A stretch of 64,000 nucleotides of DNA from Cololabis saira (GCF_033807715.1 NC_084610.1:4299269-4363268), one strand, 5' to 3'; shown: positions 10,776 through 22,653, numbered from the stretch's first letter. Made by a program: numbers and translations. The notes: generated by a model not told the origin, from the letters alone.

Positions 10776-11590
10776 AACCCAGTATCACATAAAAACGTAC
10801 CCTGCCTACGTTGGTCCAAAGTGCAAAAACATAGAGGGTTTACAATAATAGCCCTTGAATTGTTACATTGTTACATTTTTTCTGCCTATTCGTTTTGCGA
10901 TTCTGGCCGTGACACCAAAAAACATGGCGGACATTTCAAATTTTTTTGTGAAAAAAAATCTACATTTTGAGTTAGTTTCTGCATAAAAATGCGTTTTGAT
11001 TACATTTCTAGCGAGAAATATATATTTTTCTCACTTATTATTGGTTAGAAGTAGGAAACGGTTGACAACGGATCCCAATTGACTTCGCATAGGTACAATA
11101 TCCGTGGTGCTCAAATGGAATTTACCACTTTCCGTGCTGGTGCCACGGAAAATAGTGGTGAGAGGTCCTGGGCATTTCATGGATTTTTGTGAGATCAGGT
11201 TGAAAACGTAGCCTGGTGTAACACAGAACCATAAATCAGCCTTTATTCTGGCGAGATCTGAAAAAACTTTGCAACAACGAGCAAGCGAGTGATTATGTAC
11301 ATTCACTGAGTGAATATTATGAAAGTAAAATATATATTTCTCGCTAGAAATGTAATCAAAACGCATTTTTATGCAGAAACTAACTCTTTGAAGATTTTTT
11401 TCACAAAAAAATTTGAAATGTCCGCCATGTTTTTTGGTTTCACGGCCAGAATCTTGAAAGTCACGTGACTTGGACGCAAAAAGAATAGGCAGAAAAAATG
11501 TAACAATTAAAGGGCTATTATTGTAACCCCCCTACGTTTTTGCACATTGGACCAACGTAGGCAGGGTACGTTTTTATGTGAGACTGGGTT
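10776..11590. mobile_element. Long-arm foldback element
   Basis: Left arm 10776-11029 and right arm 11329-11590 are inverted copies of about 255 bp, starting AACCCAGTATCACATAAAAA and ending in its complement. Flanks are GTAAATAGAC and GAAATAGAAC, an imperfect 8-10 bp duplication that would fit Mutator-like transposition. The ~300-bp loop contains single-copy sequence plus, at 11225-11330, an extension of the right arm that matches the inner part of the 8396-8605 module. Non-coding. The family is not recognised. Confidence 0.75.
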
Positions 11591-12219
11591 GAAATAGAAC
11601 AACTCAGTTTGAATGACTTGCTTTAACCATCTTCAGCACCTCGTTGCCATTCACCCTTTCTCACCCCGTATGAAATATACAAATAAAAAAGCTTGGAAAA
11701 ACATTGAAATGAGGAATTTCACTTCCACGTTAGAGGACTGCATGAAGTTCTGGCTGCATCACTTGAGTTCACAGAAAGAGATGAAAACGTTGACTGGGAT
11801 AGATAAAGATGCAAGGTCTGAAACCAGTGGAGGCCGCTCTACTGAGACACCACGTTGTCCCGACCTCCCAACGGAGCATCAGCTGCAGCAGCTCTACAGG
11901 AAACAGTGTTAGGAAAAGACAAGTCTCCTGTGTCACATCGCGATGCCTCATGAAGAATCTGCAGCATTTTCAAGCGCAGCATTTTTCTGTGAACACGGAT
12001 ATTTTCTTACGCCTCATGCCGGTTTTCCTCCACGTTCAGCACAATCCCAGGTCCCATCAGGATTATTTCAGAAGCAGAGCGATACTCAGTGCTGCTTCCT
12101 TTGCTGGAGTTGAGATTATAACAAGTTTATGAATTTGTTTATGAACATCACGTGGTAAACTGCTTGCTTTAAGACATATTTCTGACCGTTTCTTGACCTC
12201 TCTAGAATTATACTTTTAT
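11591..12219. other. Unique non-coding sequence
   Basis: No feature is recognised. Overlapping frames of 99 and 107 codons lie in ordinary mixed sequence with no domain I can name. Confidence 0.5.
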
Positions 12220-12768
12220 AAAGGATGTGGGAGTGGTGCCAGGATCAGATCAGAGACAGGATGCTGTCTCAAATGGAGAAGTTCAAGTATCTCAGTTGTT
12301 TAGGAGTGAAGGAAAAAGGAGCAGGAGATGGACAGGTGATGCTGACTCTCCACTGCTCTGTTGTACAGACAGTTGAACCAAAATCAACTCTCATCAATGG
12401 TCAATTAACGTTCCTACCCCATAAATGTGAGTAGTAGAAACATTTTTATTACAGCAGCTAAGATGAGTTTCTTCATAGAGTGGCTGGAATCTTCCGTAGA
12501 GATGGGGGGAGACGTCCCACCGTCCCGAGTGGACTCTGTAGAGTCGCTGTTCGTCCACTTCAGGAGGAGCTGGGGTGGTTCAGGTCTGGTTGGGGTGTCT
12601 CCTGGAGGCTTCCTGGGGGGGTGGGGGGGGGGGGGGGGGTGGAGGTCCTGGGCAGACCAGAACACACAGGTAGGATTGTATCTGTGTGTGGTTTAGGAAT
12701 CCCTCGGTAGTCCCTGGAGGAGTTGTAGGAGGAGGAAGAGAGGATGGAGGTCCTCTCTTCGTTTTGGC
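12220..12768 (+). pseudogene. RTE-type LINE ORF, 3' end, degraded
   Basis: Blocks in collinear order match the C-terminal end of fish RTE-type LINE ORFs as I remember them: ATGGAGAAGTTCAAGTATCTC (12270-12291), the AATGGTCAATTAACGTTCCTACC segment, ATGAGTTTCTTC...GGTGGCTGG, CCACTTCAGGAGGAGC, and TCTCCTGGAGGCTTCCTGG. Frameshifts and a G-run (12623-12639, expanded to 17 G) break the frame. The LINE's characteristic 3' tail, (TGGA)n, follows at 13674 after a hAT insertion. The 5' part is missing. Confidence 0.65.
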
Positions 12769-13673
12769 TAGGGCTGCAACTAACGACTATTTTAATAGTC
12801 GACTAGTCACCGACTATTGCAACGATTAGTCGACTAATCGGATAATTAGTATTTTTTTTAAATTTAGTATGAGGTTGCTTTAATTATGTGGCAAATGATA
12901 ATAAACACAAGAAAGATGGCACTAGAGCCCTGACATAGCGGGACTGTTTTCTTCATCCTGATATAGCAGGACTGTTTTCTTCATCCTGCTCCCGCATGCG
13001 CAAAACTTTGAGAATTCACGCCCGCACGGCGCACAATAATAGAGATGCATTGATTTAGTGTCTTCTCCCGTCCCACAAGAGAAATTTCCAGACAAATCTA
13101 TCTGATCTAATGTTAACATGATCTTTGTGGAGTTTGATGGATAATTGACAGTTAATAGGCACCTGACTGAAAGTTGGATGCAAATACATCATTGTCATCA
13201 CACAAGCTTTTTCGCCTTTCGCGCAGCATCAATTATGATTGAGGTTTTAGCAACGAGAGTAGCTGTGAGTGGCTCAAATAATACTAATAAATAACATGAA
13301 ATAAACAAAGTTAACAAATGAAATGAATTAATTTAACAAATGAAAATAGGCTTAACATCTTACCAAGGCCAGTCCGTTTCGTTCAACACTCCGACGTGCT
13401 TTCTCTTAAAATGCATTACCGACGCGCTCCTGTGAAAAGCAACGTCGGCTTTGCAAACCTCGCAAGTCATCTTTTTATTCACCGTATCGAGGCTAAAATG
13501 CTCCCAGACTTTTGAAGTTTTATTACCTGCAGCTGCTGAGACGCTATTGTGCATGACGACTCTCGGCAGAGATTGTATTGAAGTGAGACGCCTCACTCCG
13601 TTGGAAAAACATGTGGCAACAATTGTCGACAATTTTGATTATCGATTTTTATCGTTGCAGCCCTAGTTTTGGC
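12761..13673 (-). mobile_element. hAT element with 8-bp target duplication
   Basis: The ends TAGGGCTGCAAC (12769) and GTTGCAGCCCTA (to 13665) are perfect 12-bp terminal inverted repeats. They are flanked by the exact 8-bp duplication GTTTTGGC (12761-12768 and 13666-13673), the hAT hallmark. Subterminal ATAGTCGACTAGTC-type motifs lie inside both ends. The 897-bp element is internally deleted: only the BED zinc-finger start of the transposase frame remains, on the minus strand, and no catalytic domain is present. It would move only with a transposase supplied elsewhere. Confidence 0.92.
13360..13632 (-). pseudogene. hAT transposase N-terminus, BED zinc finger
   Basis: The 90-codon frame has a clear BED-type finger: KVWEHF at residues 41-46, CEVC at 57-60 (C57, C60), then MHFKRKH with H74 and H79. 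BED fingers bind DNA and sit at the N-terminus of hAT transposases and of ZBED proteins derived from them. Translation could start at M1 or at M27 (MHNSVSAAAG), just ahead of the finger. A stop follows residue 90, and the rest of the ~600-residue enzyme, including the catalytic and dimerisation regions, is deleted. It is a transposon remnant and not a host gene, because it lies inside precise hAT termini. Confidence 0.85.
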
Positions 13674-13923
13674 TGGATGGATGGATGGATGGATGGATGG
13701 ATGGATGGATGGATGGATGGATGGATGGATGGATGGATGGATGGATGGATGGATGGATGGATGGATGGATGGATGGATGGATGGATGGATGGATGGATGG
13801 ATGGATGGATGGCTGGATGGATGGATGGATGGATGGATGGATGGATGGATGGATGGATGGATGGATGGATGGATGGATGGATGGATGGATGGATGGATGG
13901 ATGGATGGATGGATGGATGGATG
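13674..13923 (+). repeat. (TGGA)n array, LINE tail expansion
   Basis: About 62 tandem tetranucleotides with a single interruption near 13813 (GGCTGG). It follows the hAT target duplication directly. Before the hAT inserted it joined the RTE-type LINE end at 12768, whose family ends in this tetranucleotide. Long frames reading WMDG or SIHP repeats on both strands are artefacts of this array. Confidence 0.97.
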
Positions 13924-15431
13924 ACTATGGAGCTTTCAAAATGAACTCCTAAACTTCTAAAATCAGCATCTCCTCTGAACTGTTCAAGCCTCCACAGGTC
14001 AGCGTGATCCACCTGTGACGTTTCATTTTAAACCACCAGATTGGGAGCGGCATTCTTGTCAACGTCCTGCCAACGCGACCTGCTGTGGGTTAACCGGTGC
14101 AGTTCTGCTGCATATGTTTCATGGAGCAGAGAGGAAGTCAATGTCTGGCGTGGTCATGAGCTTCTCCGACGGCACCCCTGGGCGACGTCCCGGGGGGTTT
14201 GTCCAGCTCTGGTTATACGGTCAGATAACGAAACACAGGGTTGTCTTTGCAGATTTTCTCTAATAGATTTCATTTACACAAAGTTGGACATTGTTTAAAA
14301 TAAAAAGATTGCAAATAACTTAATGTTGAAACCTCCAACTCCAAATTAATTTCCTGTCAGCAGCAGCGTTGGATGTTAAGAATCACCTCAGTCCTGCAGA
14401 ATAAGGCTGTAATAATCCACCGATGGGTATCCTTACAGCCATTTAATTATGATTGATCCAATAAATACAGTTTGAAAAGTAGGTTTTTCAGTAATGTAGC
14501 ATGAAACAGAGGCAGTAAAATGTTATTTTTAGTCCACAGCAGTCCTTCAACACTCAGGTGAGCCATCAAGCAGCATCTCAAGGCTTTCATGTCATCAACA
14601 GACGCCAGGTGAGCGCCGTGGCAACCTGTGCTAGAAAAATCTGTGGGCCGCCCTCTATATCCCCCCGTCTTTTCCCTCCAATCCTTTTGTGTCCGTCCAC
14701 CTCCCTCTGCCAGTTAATGAGCCGTGCTGGGCTGCCATCATTCTGTGTAGTCATGTAGAGAGTCGCAGGCAGGAGAAGAAGGAGGAAAAAAAAGAAGTAT
14801 GGTACAGGAGAGACGGAAAACAGGCGAGACAGGGAGAGAGGAGAGTGGGGACATGATGTTTTCCCTCACCTCCTCCCTAATCAGGCCCGTCTCCCTACCA
14901 AACACCACACGGCAATTAGACCTGACAGTACTCCGACTCCCACAATCCCACCAGGACTACACGTTCAAACACTCAAATAAACACAGGAGATGGGGGGGGG
15001 GGGCAGTACCTGAAGATCTGCTTCAACTTCAAGAAAAACAGAGATCCAGCAAATGCTGAGCTAAAAATCTCAAAACTATAAAGACAGCCAGAAAAAAATA
15101 ATAATAATAGAGAAAAAGATCTCGGTGTGTCATCCTGCAGATGTCCTTGCAGTGAAGTGGTCGTGACGGTGAGGGGCGTGCACGAGCAGCCAGCGGTCCC
15201 CAGAGGACGCTTCTGGAAGAGCATAAACACAGCTGAGCTGGCTTGCATGAATGGGGAGCTAATTGAGATGATTAGTTTGTTACCTCACTCGTTATTACAT
15301 TTTAACGTGGTTTCCATTGACCAGGATGGAAATAAAAATGAAGATAATGCAGAGTAACGGAAGAAGCTTCTGCAGCGTGTTCAGCATGAAAGTAAACAGC
15401 TCAGTAGGATAATGACCACACATATATATTA
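13924..15431. other. Unique non-coding sequence
   Basis: No gene is recognised. A G-run lies at 14993-15003. Frames up to 91 codons have no recognisable domain. Confidence 0.55.
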
Positions 15432-16194
15432 CAGTACTCGAGTTGTAAAAAAAAAATCAGGGGGGATGGTGGAATTTATCATATGGGGACAGATAATTTG
15501 TGCTGATTACAAATAATGTAATATATTACAAATAATAGCAGTGACCAAAACACCTGCAGAAATACTGCAGGAATGACATAGCAGCAGTTAAATGCAGCCT
15601 TCTGTAAGCTTTAAATATCCACTGGACTTACATCAAATACATCAAAACACAACAATAAAAAACACTTTTCTGAACTTATCAATATGACTCTGTCCTTCAC
15701 AGGATAAGTAACATGGATCACTGCAAAAACTCAAAATCTTAACAAGAATATTTGTCTTATTTCTAGTTAAAATGTCTCATTTTAGTAAAAAAAATCTCAT
15801 TACACTTAAAACAAGACTCGTCACTGCAAAAAACAACAATTTTCACCTGTTTCAAGTAGATTTTCACTTGAAATAAGTAGAAAAATCTGTCAGTGGAACA
15901 AGATTTTTTTGCTTGTAATAAGAAGATAAATCTTGTCCCACTGGCAGATTTTCCTACTTATTTCAAGTGAAAATTTACTTGAAACAGGTGAAAATTGTCA
16001 AATAAGTTATTTTTCTGGTGTTATTTTTCTGGTGATGACTCTAAATGTTGAAATAGCAGTAAAACCACATTCATTGATGAAATGACATAAGGGATAGAAA
16101 GGGGGGATGTCAGTTTTACAGTGGGGATGATTTGGACCGTTTTTATTTCAGGGGGGGATGCCATCCCCCTCATCCCCCCTCAACTCCAGTACTG
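15432..16194 (+). mobile_element. CAGTACT-family non-autonomous element, copy 2 (complete)
   Basis: Left end CAGTACTCGAGTTG and right end CAACTCCAGTACTG form the terminal inverted repeat, with a second inverted pair of GGGGGGATGG/CCATCCCCC just inside. TA flanks both ends. The 763-bp element contains a large internal hairpin (about 15837-16000): arms of ~75 bp running ACAATTTTCACCTGTTTCAA to its complement around a short loop. No coding is present. The interior CACTGCAAAAACTCAAAATC block is common in fish and may mark an older nested element. Copies 1 and 3 are truncated relatives. Confidence 0.9.
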
Positions 16195-17339
16195 TATATA
16201 CTGTATATAAATAAATAAAACAATTATAATAATAAATCAGAATGTGAACCAGTCTGATCAGAGTATAACGGATCATTGTCCATCCAGCTTGACTACGAGT
16301 CATCCAGGTCCCGGTTGCCTTCGGTGCTGGATAACAGGGCTTCATCATCAGCTTATAAGCCTGAAATTCCTCAATAGTCAGTAAAGAAATGAAGCATCCT
16401 TTTTAAAGAAAGGTGTAAACAAAAAGTGGCTACTCCAAATGCCTTCGATGTGACTGTTTTTGCCAAGAAGAAGGGAAGAAACTTCCAAAGGAAAGTTCTG
16501 CCAAGCTGCAGGACCGTTCCCGAGAAGACTGGGAGCTGCCAAGGATACCAGAGCACTGCGTGAAGGGTCTGGATTCTTATCCAACTTGGAAATTACAGCC
16601 TTTAATTTCGAATTAATGAACAAAACACTCCAGCGACTCATTTTTGATTTGCAGTGTTTTTGTGGATTCATTAATCCATTTTAAGATGAGGGTGAAATCT
16701 AACGTGGAAAACTTACAAACTCAAATTGCAGGATAGCGAACAAACTAATTACTGGAGCTCCACGTCCCTCCTCTTGAAGCAGCCGTTTCAAGCCCCAACA
16801 TCAACAGCTCACTCTCGAGAGCAAAGGACGGGAACGGTTTCAGATAAATCTTTGCCTCACTGAGCCACTTGCTGCGTTCAAACGCAGCCGTGACCTTCAG
16901 CTCTTCCTCTTCCTACATCACAAAGCCTGCGAATATAAAAGCTTATTAGCTCAGAACATTGTTGATACATTTGTTTGAAGGCGACGCACTAATGAGGTGT
17001 CGCAGGAGAAAGAGAGATGTGGACTTTCTATCTGGAGACCCCCCCACCCCCACGGGAGGTTAGAAATGCTCTGCTTGTGGCATCTCCTCTGTAAATGGGT
17101 GAGGAAGAGGAGTGAGCCAAGAAAGGTGCATCTGTTCCCCGTGGGCGGGCCGGTCCACTCCTGCAGACCAGCATGTGGTGGGCAAGGCAAAAATGAAAGG
17201 CACATCGAAATTTAAAATTAGATATAAAGGATGTAGAAGTGGAAAATAAAAACAATCCACTGCATGATCATTGGTGCACGCCTCCGAGGATCAAGTAGGC
17301 GGAGCCTGCCCACACTTTAAAGCACGTTTCAGGTAGAAT
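16195..17339. other. Unique non-coding sequence
   Basis: Nothing beyond short AT-rich runs (16195-16240) is recognised. Frames up to 97 codons have no recognisable domain. Confidence 0.5.
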
Positions 17340-18375
17340 AGACACCGGTGGAGCAGTGATATTCCAGACTTGGATTTAGATTTTAATTGGAATAACATCT
17401 GGTCAAATATCTTACTCACCTCTAGGAACCCAGACCATTAATTAATTCATTTAAATTATGTACATAGAACTTATCTAACTCCTCGAAGGTTATGTGTGAT
17501 GAAATTGTTAAAGGAGCATGAGGCTCCTTTTAAGAAATGAGACTCTAGCGCCACCCTTCACCACGATGGCCGTCGGGGGTACTGCAGCCAACAGTGAAGC
17601 CGGCACGGGAGAACGGGGAGAACGCACATGCAGCGTCATGTGACGTCACATCCACAGCCCAGCGCGGGAAATTCCGGTCACAATTGCAGCACATTTTGCA
17701 GCACACAGCCTGTTCAAGGCAACAGAGAGATACACTAGAGGGCTCATTCTTTTTGGTTTGGAACGCTTCATCTGACATTATTACTAGAAAACTTTAAACG
17801 TATACACATTTTTTTCATAAATCCTGCCTCAAGCTCCTTTAAATACTCCATACTGTACTTTGTGTACCTCCAATGAAATTGGTACTTTTTTTCATATGAT
17901 TTGGGAATGCCAAGGAGTTTTTGAGTTTTTGAGGATGGTTGCTTCTAAACTTTCATTACTTTTTACTATTAACATTACACCATCCCCAACCATATTTTTA
18001 TTAAATGATATATCCCAGTTGCATTTGAAATGTACACAAGAACGCATCTTTCTTGCGGGATTAACAGCAGCAAAGAAAATTGTGGCTATGAGATGGAAAA
18101 CTCCTCATACTTTAACATTCCAACAATGGGCTCTCACTTTTTTAGATATTGTGTATATGGAACTCTCGACGGTGCGAGAGAGAAGAACATTAATACATGG
18201 TCTCGATTCGCAGAGGTGCTCCAAAACATGTTTTACAATTGTACTTGACCTTATAAGGTGCTCTTCTTCGGCTTTGTATTTATATGTGGTATATTTGCGT
18301 AAATATATAGGTGCTTTGTCTGTGTATATATTGACACAAGGCAAATGTGATACAAAACAATTATGCATTACGTAA
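17340..18375 (+). pseudogene. L1-clade LINE ORF2 C-terminus, interrupted
   Basis: The frame at 17390-17507 ends with a stretch resembling the L1 segment that precedes the C-terminal cysteine region (HRTYLTPRRL). It resumes at 17843 with TLCTSNEIGTFFHMIWECQ, matching the L1-type 'C..C....GT..H..W.C' motif, then AAKKIVAMRW, the usual L1 element near the end of ORF2. One in-frame stop (TAA near 17438) and a late frameshift near 18170 make it non-functional. The gap is the TTAA MITE at 17508-17842. Only the last ~210 codons of ORF2 are represented; the reverse transcriptase is missing. A G4-prone run (18391-18415) follows. Confidence 0.75.
17508..17842 (+). mobile_element. TTAA MITE family A, copy 2
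   Basis: It is flanked by TTAA on both sides (17508-17511, 17839-17842), with ends AGGAGCATGAGGC and GCCTCAAGCTCCT. It is ~90% similar to copies 1 and 3 by eye. The CRE-like palindrome is present (TGACGTCA at 17641-17648). It lies inside an L1 ORF2 relic. Counting only one TTAA, the LINE frame continues in register across the site, so the insertion followed the LINE and left the exact TTAA duplication. Confidence 0.93.
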
Positions 18376-18424
18376 TTTGGTTGGTCCGAGGGGAGGAGGG
18401 AGGGAGGGAGGGTGGGGGTGATGA

Positions 18425-18713
18425 TTGATTTGTGAGTTTTCAGCAAGACAAAAAAGTAAACAAAAGAAAATAGATGCCAAAAATAGCGTAGCATCAAGTT
18501 TAGCAAAAAGGCGCTGCCCACAAAAGAGAAAAGAAAAAAAGGGTCGGGATGATGTTAAAGCAAAAATGACAACGTTTTTTACTGCAACCGAGGAAAAGCC
18601 GGTGTCCCACCGGAGGATACTGTAGCTTGCCAGCTACCTCAATAAATGAAACGCACTGACCCACCGGCTTTTGTTTAGGGTGGGGGCAAAATATTTGCAC
18701 CGTTACGCCACTG
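18425..18713 (+). mobile_element. hAT-like relic, right end
   Basis: The right terminus GTTACGCCACTG (18702-18713) is the reverse complement of CAGTGGCGTAAC, a typical hAT end. Upstream, the frame at 18425-18625 encodes a lysine/arginine-rich stretch followed by MTTFFT, resembling the start of some hAT transposase frames (basic region, then a 'SFF' motif). The left terminal repeat is not seen, so the element is 5' truncated or deleted. No target duplication can be set. Moderate confidence. Confidence 0.45.
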
Positions 18714-19867
18714 GTCACAGGGGTTTGTCTAGGAAACCAGGGAGTCTCTTGAATTGCAACTACAAATGTTCATTGAACATCTCTGTGAAATTTTACCCAA
18801 TTAATCATCAATTCAAGCTGCAGAGTCCCTTACTCTGCTCCATGCTGGAGATGGAAAACCCATCTCAACAAGTACCCCAAATGTACCCACTTTCAGGCTT
18901 AAAATCATTGTATTCAACCCAACAGGGAATTTGTCCTCACTGTTGCCACATGTTCTCAAGAAACCTACTTTTCACATGTTTTTGAACAGAGGAAAACATT
19001 TCATTATTGCACCGTTTCCTTGAAGCCATTTGCTTTTACAACATGTTTTTCTTACCGATAGCCCCCCAGAGGACCAGAGTTTTCTCCTCTCCGTGTGCAG
19101 ACACGTCGGGAGACTCTCACTGAAGGGCCGCCTCCAAAGGGGAAACAATTTCTACTTTGTTCTGGCAGCGAAGGCTCAGTGGGGAGAAGTGTCTAAAGCA
19201 CCAATATAATTAGAGGAGGGAGTGCGAGGTGAAGACGAGCCCCGGTTTAGATGCGAGCTAAAAATAGCCAGTCAGCTCCGGCGCGTTTCGTCTTCCACCG
19301 CTGACGGTATCACCCAGTAACGTCGCACTCTGCGACGTTCTGGGATCCTGGGGGGTGAAGTGAGGACACGTGTGGGAGATGGTCTCGAAGAAAGGAGAAT
19401 GTACCGTCTCCTCAAATGGGAAAACTACGGTGTCTGCCAATAAACGCTTTAAAAAGTAGCTCACCACTTAATTGGAAATCTCAGAGGAAGGATTGAGTAC
19501 ACCAAGGTGTAAGAGCTTTAAATAGTACATACCCCTACGGCAGATATGTTACAAAACGGCAAGATGTACATGCGTGATTCCTACATCTACACTGGTAAGA
19601 AGACTACCTGTACATATTCTGTTTATACAATCAGATGCTCCTTCCAATATGGCTCTTTAATGTGAATCAATACCAGAAGTAAAGAAAACTGCAGTTCCTC
19701 ACCTGACCAGGAGGGGTTGGCTCCAGAATAAAATCTCATCTAATTCCCACATTAAAATGCACAAATTCAGAGTGGAAATAAACATATTTACAGCTGGGTA
19801 GAAATAGTTGAGTCATTGACTTCTGAGCTGTCAATAGGGATTAAACAAGACATTATGATTATTATTA
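18714..19867. other. Unique non-coding sequence
   Basis: No gene is recognised. A perfect 9-bp stem, 3-base loop hairpin (AACGTCGCA/TGCGACGTT) lies at 19319-19339. The rest is ordinary mixed sequence. Confidence 0.55.
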
Positions 19868-20612
19868 TTAGGGCCTAAGCAGTTACAGTTCGAAGGCCCC
19901 ATTGTATCTGTAGGAGTTCTCGTTCTCGTTTTTATTTTTCTTCCGACGAAATGAGGGCCTTTTTTCCCCCTAAACGTGCCCCAAAAGTCCCCAAATTTTG
20001 CATGCAACCCAAGCCTGGCGAAAAATTAGATATTTAATGGTTTGCATTAATGGGCGTGGCCTAATGGCTCAACAGCGCCCCCTAGAAAACTTTGTGCCTC
20101 AAGCCCCACAATACGGTTTGACGTACATGCACGAAAATAGGTACACACCTGTATCATGACGCAACTTAAAAAAAGTCTCTTGGCGCCATGACCGAAACCC
20201 AACAGGAAGGCGCCCATTTTGAATTAATCGTGTAATTTTGGCGCAATTTATGCCATTTCTTCGGCCATTAATGCGGCCCGAACCGTAACGTGCACCCAGG
20301 TGTTATACATCAAAATGTGCGTCTCCATCCTGCGATGATGGGCATTACTTTTCTCAGTCAAAAGCATTACCGTGGCGACGATAGACAGCAAAAAGCGCAC
20401 CCCCCCCCCCTTCTTCTGATTGGTCCATATTTGATAGTCCCTATTTTCTGCCATAACTTTTGAATGGTTTGATATAAAGAGTCGTGGCTGGTGTCATCCA
20501 CTAAATGTCCAGGTCTGAAGAATCTACATGCAAGTCATACAAGCTTCCACTGCAGCCTGAACGTGCACAAGGGTGCGAGGGCCCGTTCATCGCTGCTTGC
20601 AGCTTTAATTAT
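19868..20612 (+). mobile_element. GGGCC-ended dispersed repeat, copy 1
   Basis: It runs from AGGGCCTAAGCAGTTACAG, past the early CGAAGGCCCCATTGTATCTG motif, to CGTTCATCGCTGCTTGCAGC. The right end holds the hairpin GCTGCTTGCAGC. A second copy lies reversed at 61515-62134. Interior blocks shared by both include GCGGCCCGAAC.GTAACGTGC and CTGCCATAACTTTTGAATGG. ATT repeats flank it. Non-coding. I know it as a common fish repeat but cannot name the superfamily. Confidence 0.8.
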
Positions 20613-22653
20613 TATTATTATTATTTTGGAAGATAATATGTTTGTTGTGGTATTAAGTGGATTAAAAAGACTGCTGTGACCAGCTCAGGGTTGGCCTGGA
20701 AGGGTTTGAGGGTAAAGTTAAAAAAAATGATAAAGGCTGCTATTAGCGCTACGTCACCAGCTAATGCTCATTGAAAACAGAAAACCGCTTTACATCGTTT
20801 CAGTCCCAAACAAGAGTTGATCTAAAAATAGATCAAGGGTCGTTTTAACTCGTAGGGGTTCCTTTACAATCAAATGCGAACATCAAAGGTCTAGAAACCA
20901 TCCATTCATCAACTACCTCTTTTATCTTTCATTCATCAACCCGATTTGGCTCATGGACACAACAGTCTACGCAGAGAGACGAGACCTCCATCTCTCCTGC
21001 AACCTCCTCTCGCCCATCCGGGGGCCAAGCCTCCCAAGAGATAATCTCCAGTGTCCTGGGTCTCCTGGTGCAGGAAGCACATACCAAGTGTGGCCCAAAG
21101 GCCCAAGAAAATGTCAAATCCGGCCCTGTCTGGTGGTTACATGACTCGTTTTAGGCAGCCAGACTCACCTTGGGTCAAAAGCCAGCAGAAAAACCTAAAT
21201 GTGGGTCAAAGATCACTGCTGACGGGAACCAAAACAACTGGAATACTGTGAAAGACCTGCTGAAGGTACTTAGCATTGCCCAGCCCAGATCTCTTCTTTT
21301 GTCTTCAACGTGTCTTCAAAAGCAGGACCAGTCAGGTGCACTTTACAGAAATGGATTATTTTGATATCATTAAGTCGTGGCAGACAGTCTCCCTCCGTCT
21401 CATGGCCACAGTTCAGAGAGAATATCTGCAGTTTCTCCCAAACTGCAAAGCGAAGCATAAATTCCCTCAGTGGCACCATTCTCCATCCTACTTCCAACCC
21501 ACAGCTACCCACCCTCATGAACACACATGCTCTCACAGGCACACACCTTGTACCGTCTTCAGCTATGCTGAATTATTAATGGATAAACAAAGAGCCGTGA
21601 ACTATGATGGGCTGTCGGCAGATATTTTCCCCCCTCATATCTCCGAGGCCTCGGAAGCGTACACAAGAGCTGGCACTGTAAAGAGGGAGGAGTAGCTTGA
21701 GGTCAAACTCACTCACCGCTCAGGAAGCTCGCATGCACACACATCTAAAAACAAAACCAGATGCGCATGCATGCATCCACAGAACAGGCACAAACAAACC
21801 AAATCTGCAAGGAGCACGGAGTCTAAAAATGTCTGAGGGGAACTGCATGTGTGTGTCAGAGAGTAGTGGAGCAGATAGCTCATTTCCTCTGCTGAGACGG
21901 TTAGATGCCTCTCCTCTCAGGAGGCTGGTTTATCCGTGTGAGGAGTGTGTGAACGTGTGAATCTAACAGACAGGCTCTGCAGGATGATGTAAGGCCAGTT
22001 CATCCACTTCACTCCATGCAGCTGCCGCTGGTTCAGGTGAGGGAAACCACGGCAACAGTTCCTTCTTTACCTCCTGCAGGACCGGCCAACCACCCATGTT
22101 TGCCCAATCACCCTGTTTTGGTCATTTGCTCTGGAAAGAAGGGACTCAAACGAAGCACGATGCCATCAGAGTTCACAGTTTGAAAAGTTTCTATTGTCAA
22201 TTAAACAACTATGCAGCATTAATTGAATTAAATGTACCTTCATTCATCTGTAGAGCAGATATTTTGTGTCTGGGTCATCCCTGTTTACGGTGTTTAAAGT
22301 TTTATTTCCCTCAGAAAGTTTCTCCACATGACTCAGTTGAAGGGGTTTAGTTGTTGACATTTCCAGCCACCCGTTAAACCAGAAACACTCAACTTGTAGT
22401 AAAAGACTAACCACAATGCTTTGCTACTTTATACAATACGTTTTTTAAAAAACAACAAACTTAAACATGTGAAGGACACCGTTCCAAAAAAGATAAATAC
22501 GTAAAATGATGTATATTTTTTGTACAAAAATAGATCATTTCAGAAGAACAATTAAACCTCCCACCACCCGCAGACCTATTGTAATTGGTTCGGTACATTC
22601 TGTACCAGAGAAAAATGGCCAATTCCACATACTGAATGAATACAGTTAACCAG
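20613..22653. other. Unique non-coding sequence
   Basis: Begins with an (ATT)n run (to about 20625). No gene is recognised. The overlapping frames at 21276-21695 and 21310-21579 have no recognisable domain. CA-rich patches occur near 21530 and 21735. Confidence 0.5.

Noticed and set aside
13674..13923. CRISPR-like array
   Set aside because: Direct tetranucleotide repeat without spacers; eukaryotic DNA.
13593..14012. Frames of up to 139 codons with SIHP or WMDG repeats
   Set aside because: Translation of the (TGGA)n microsatellite.
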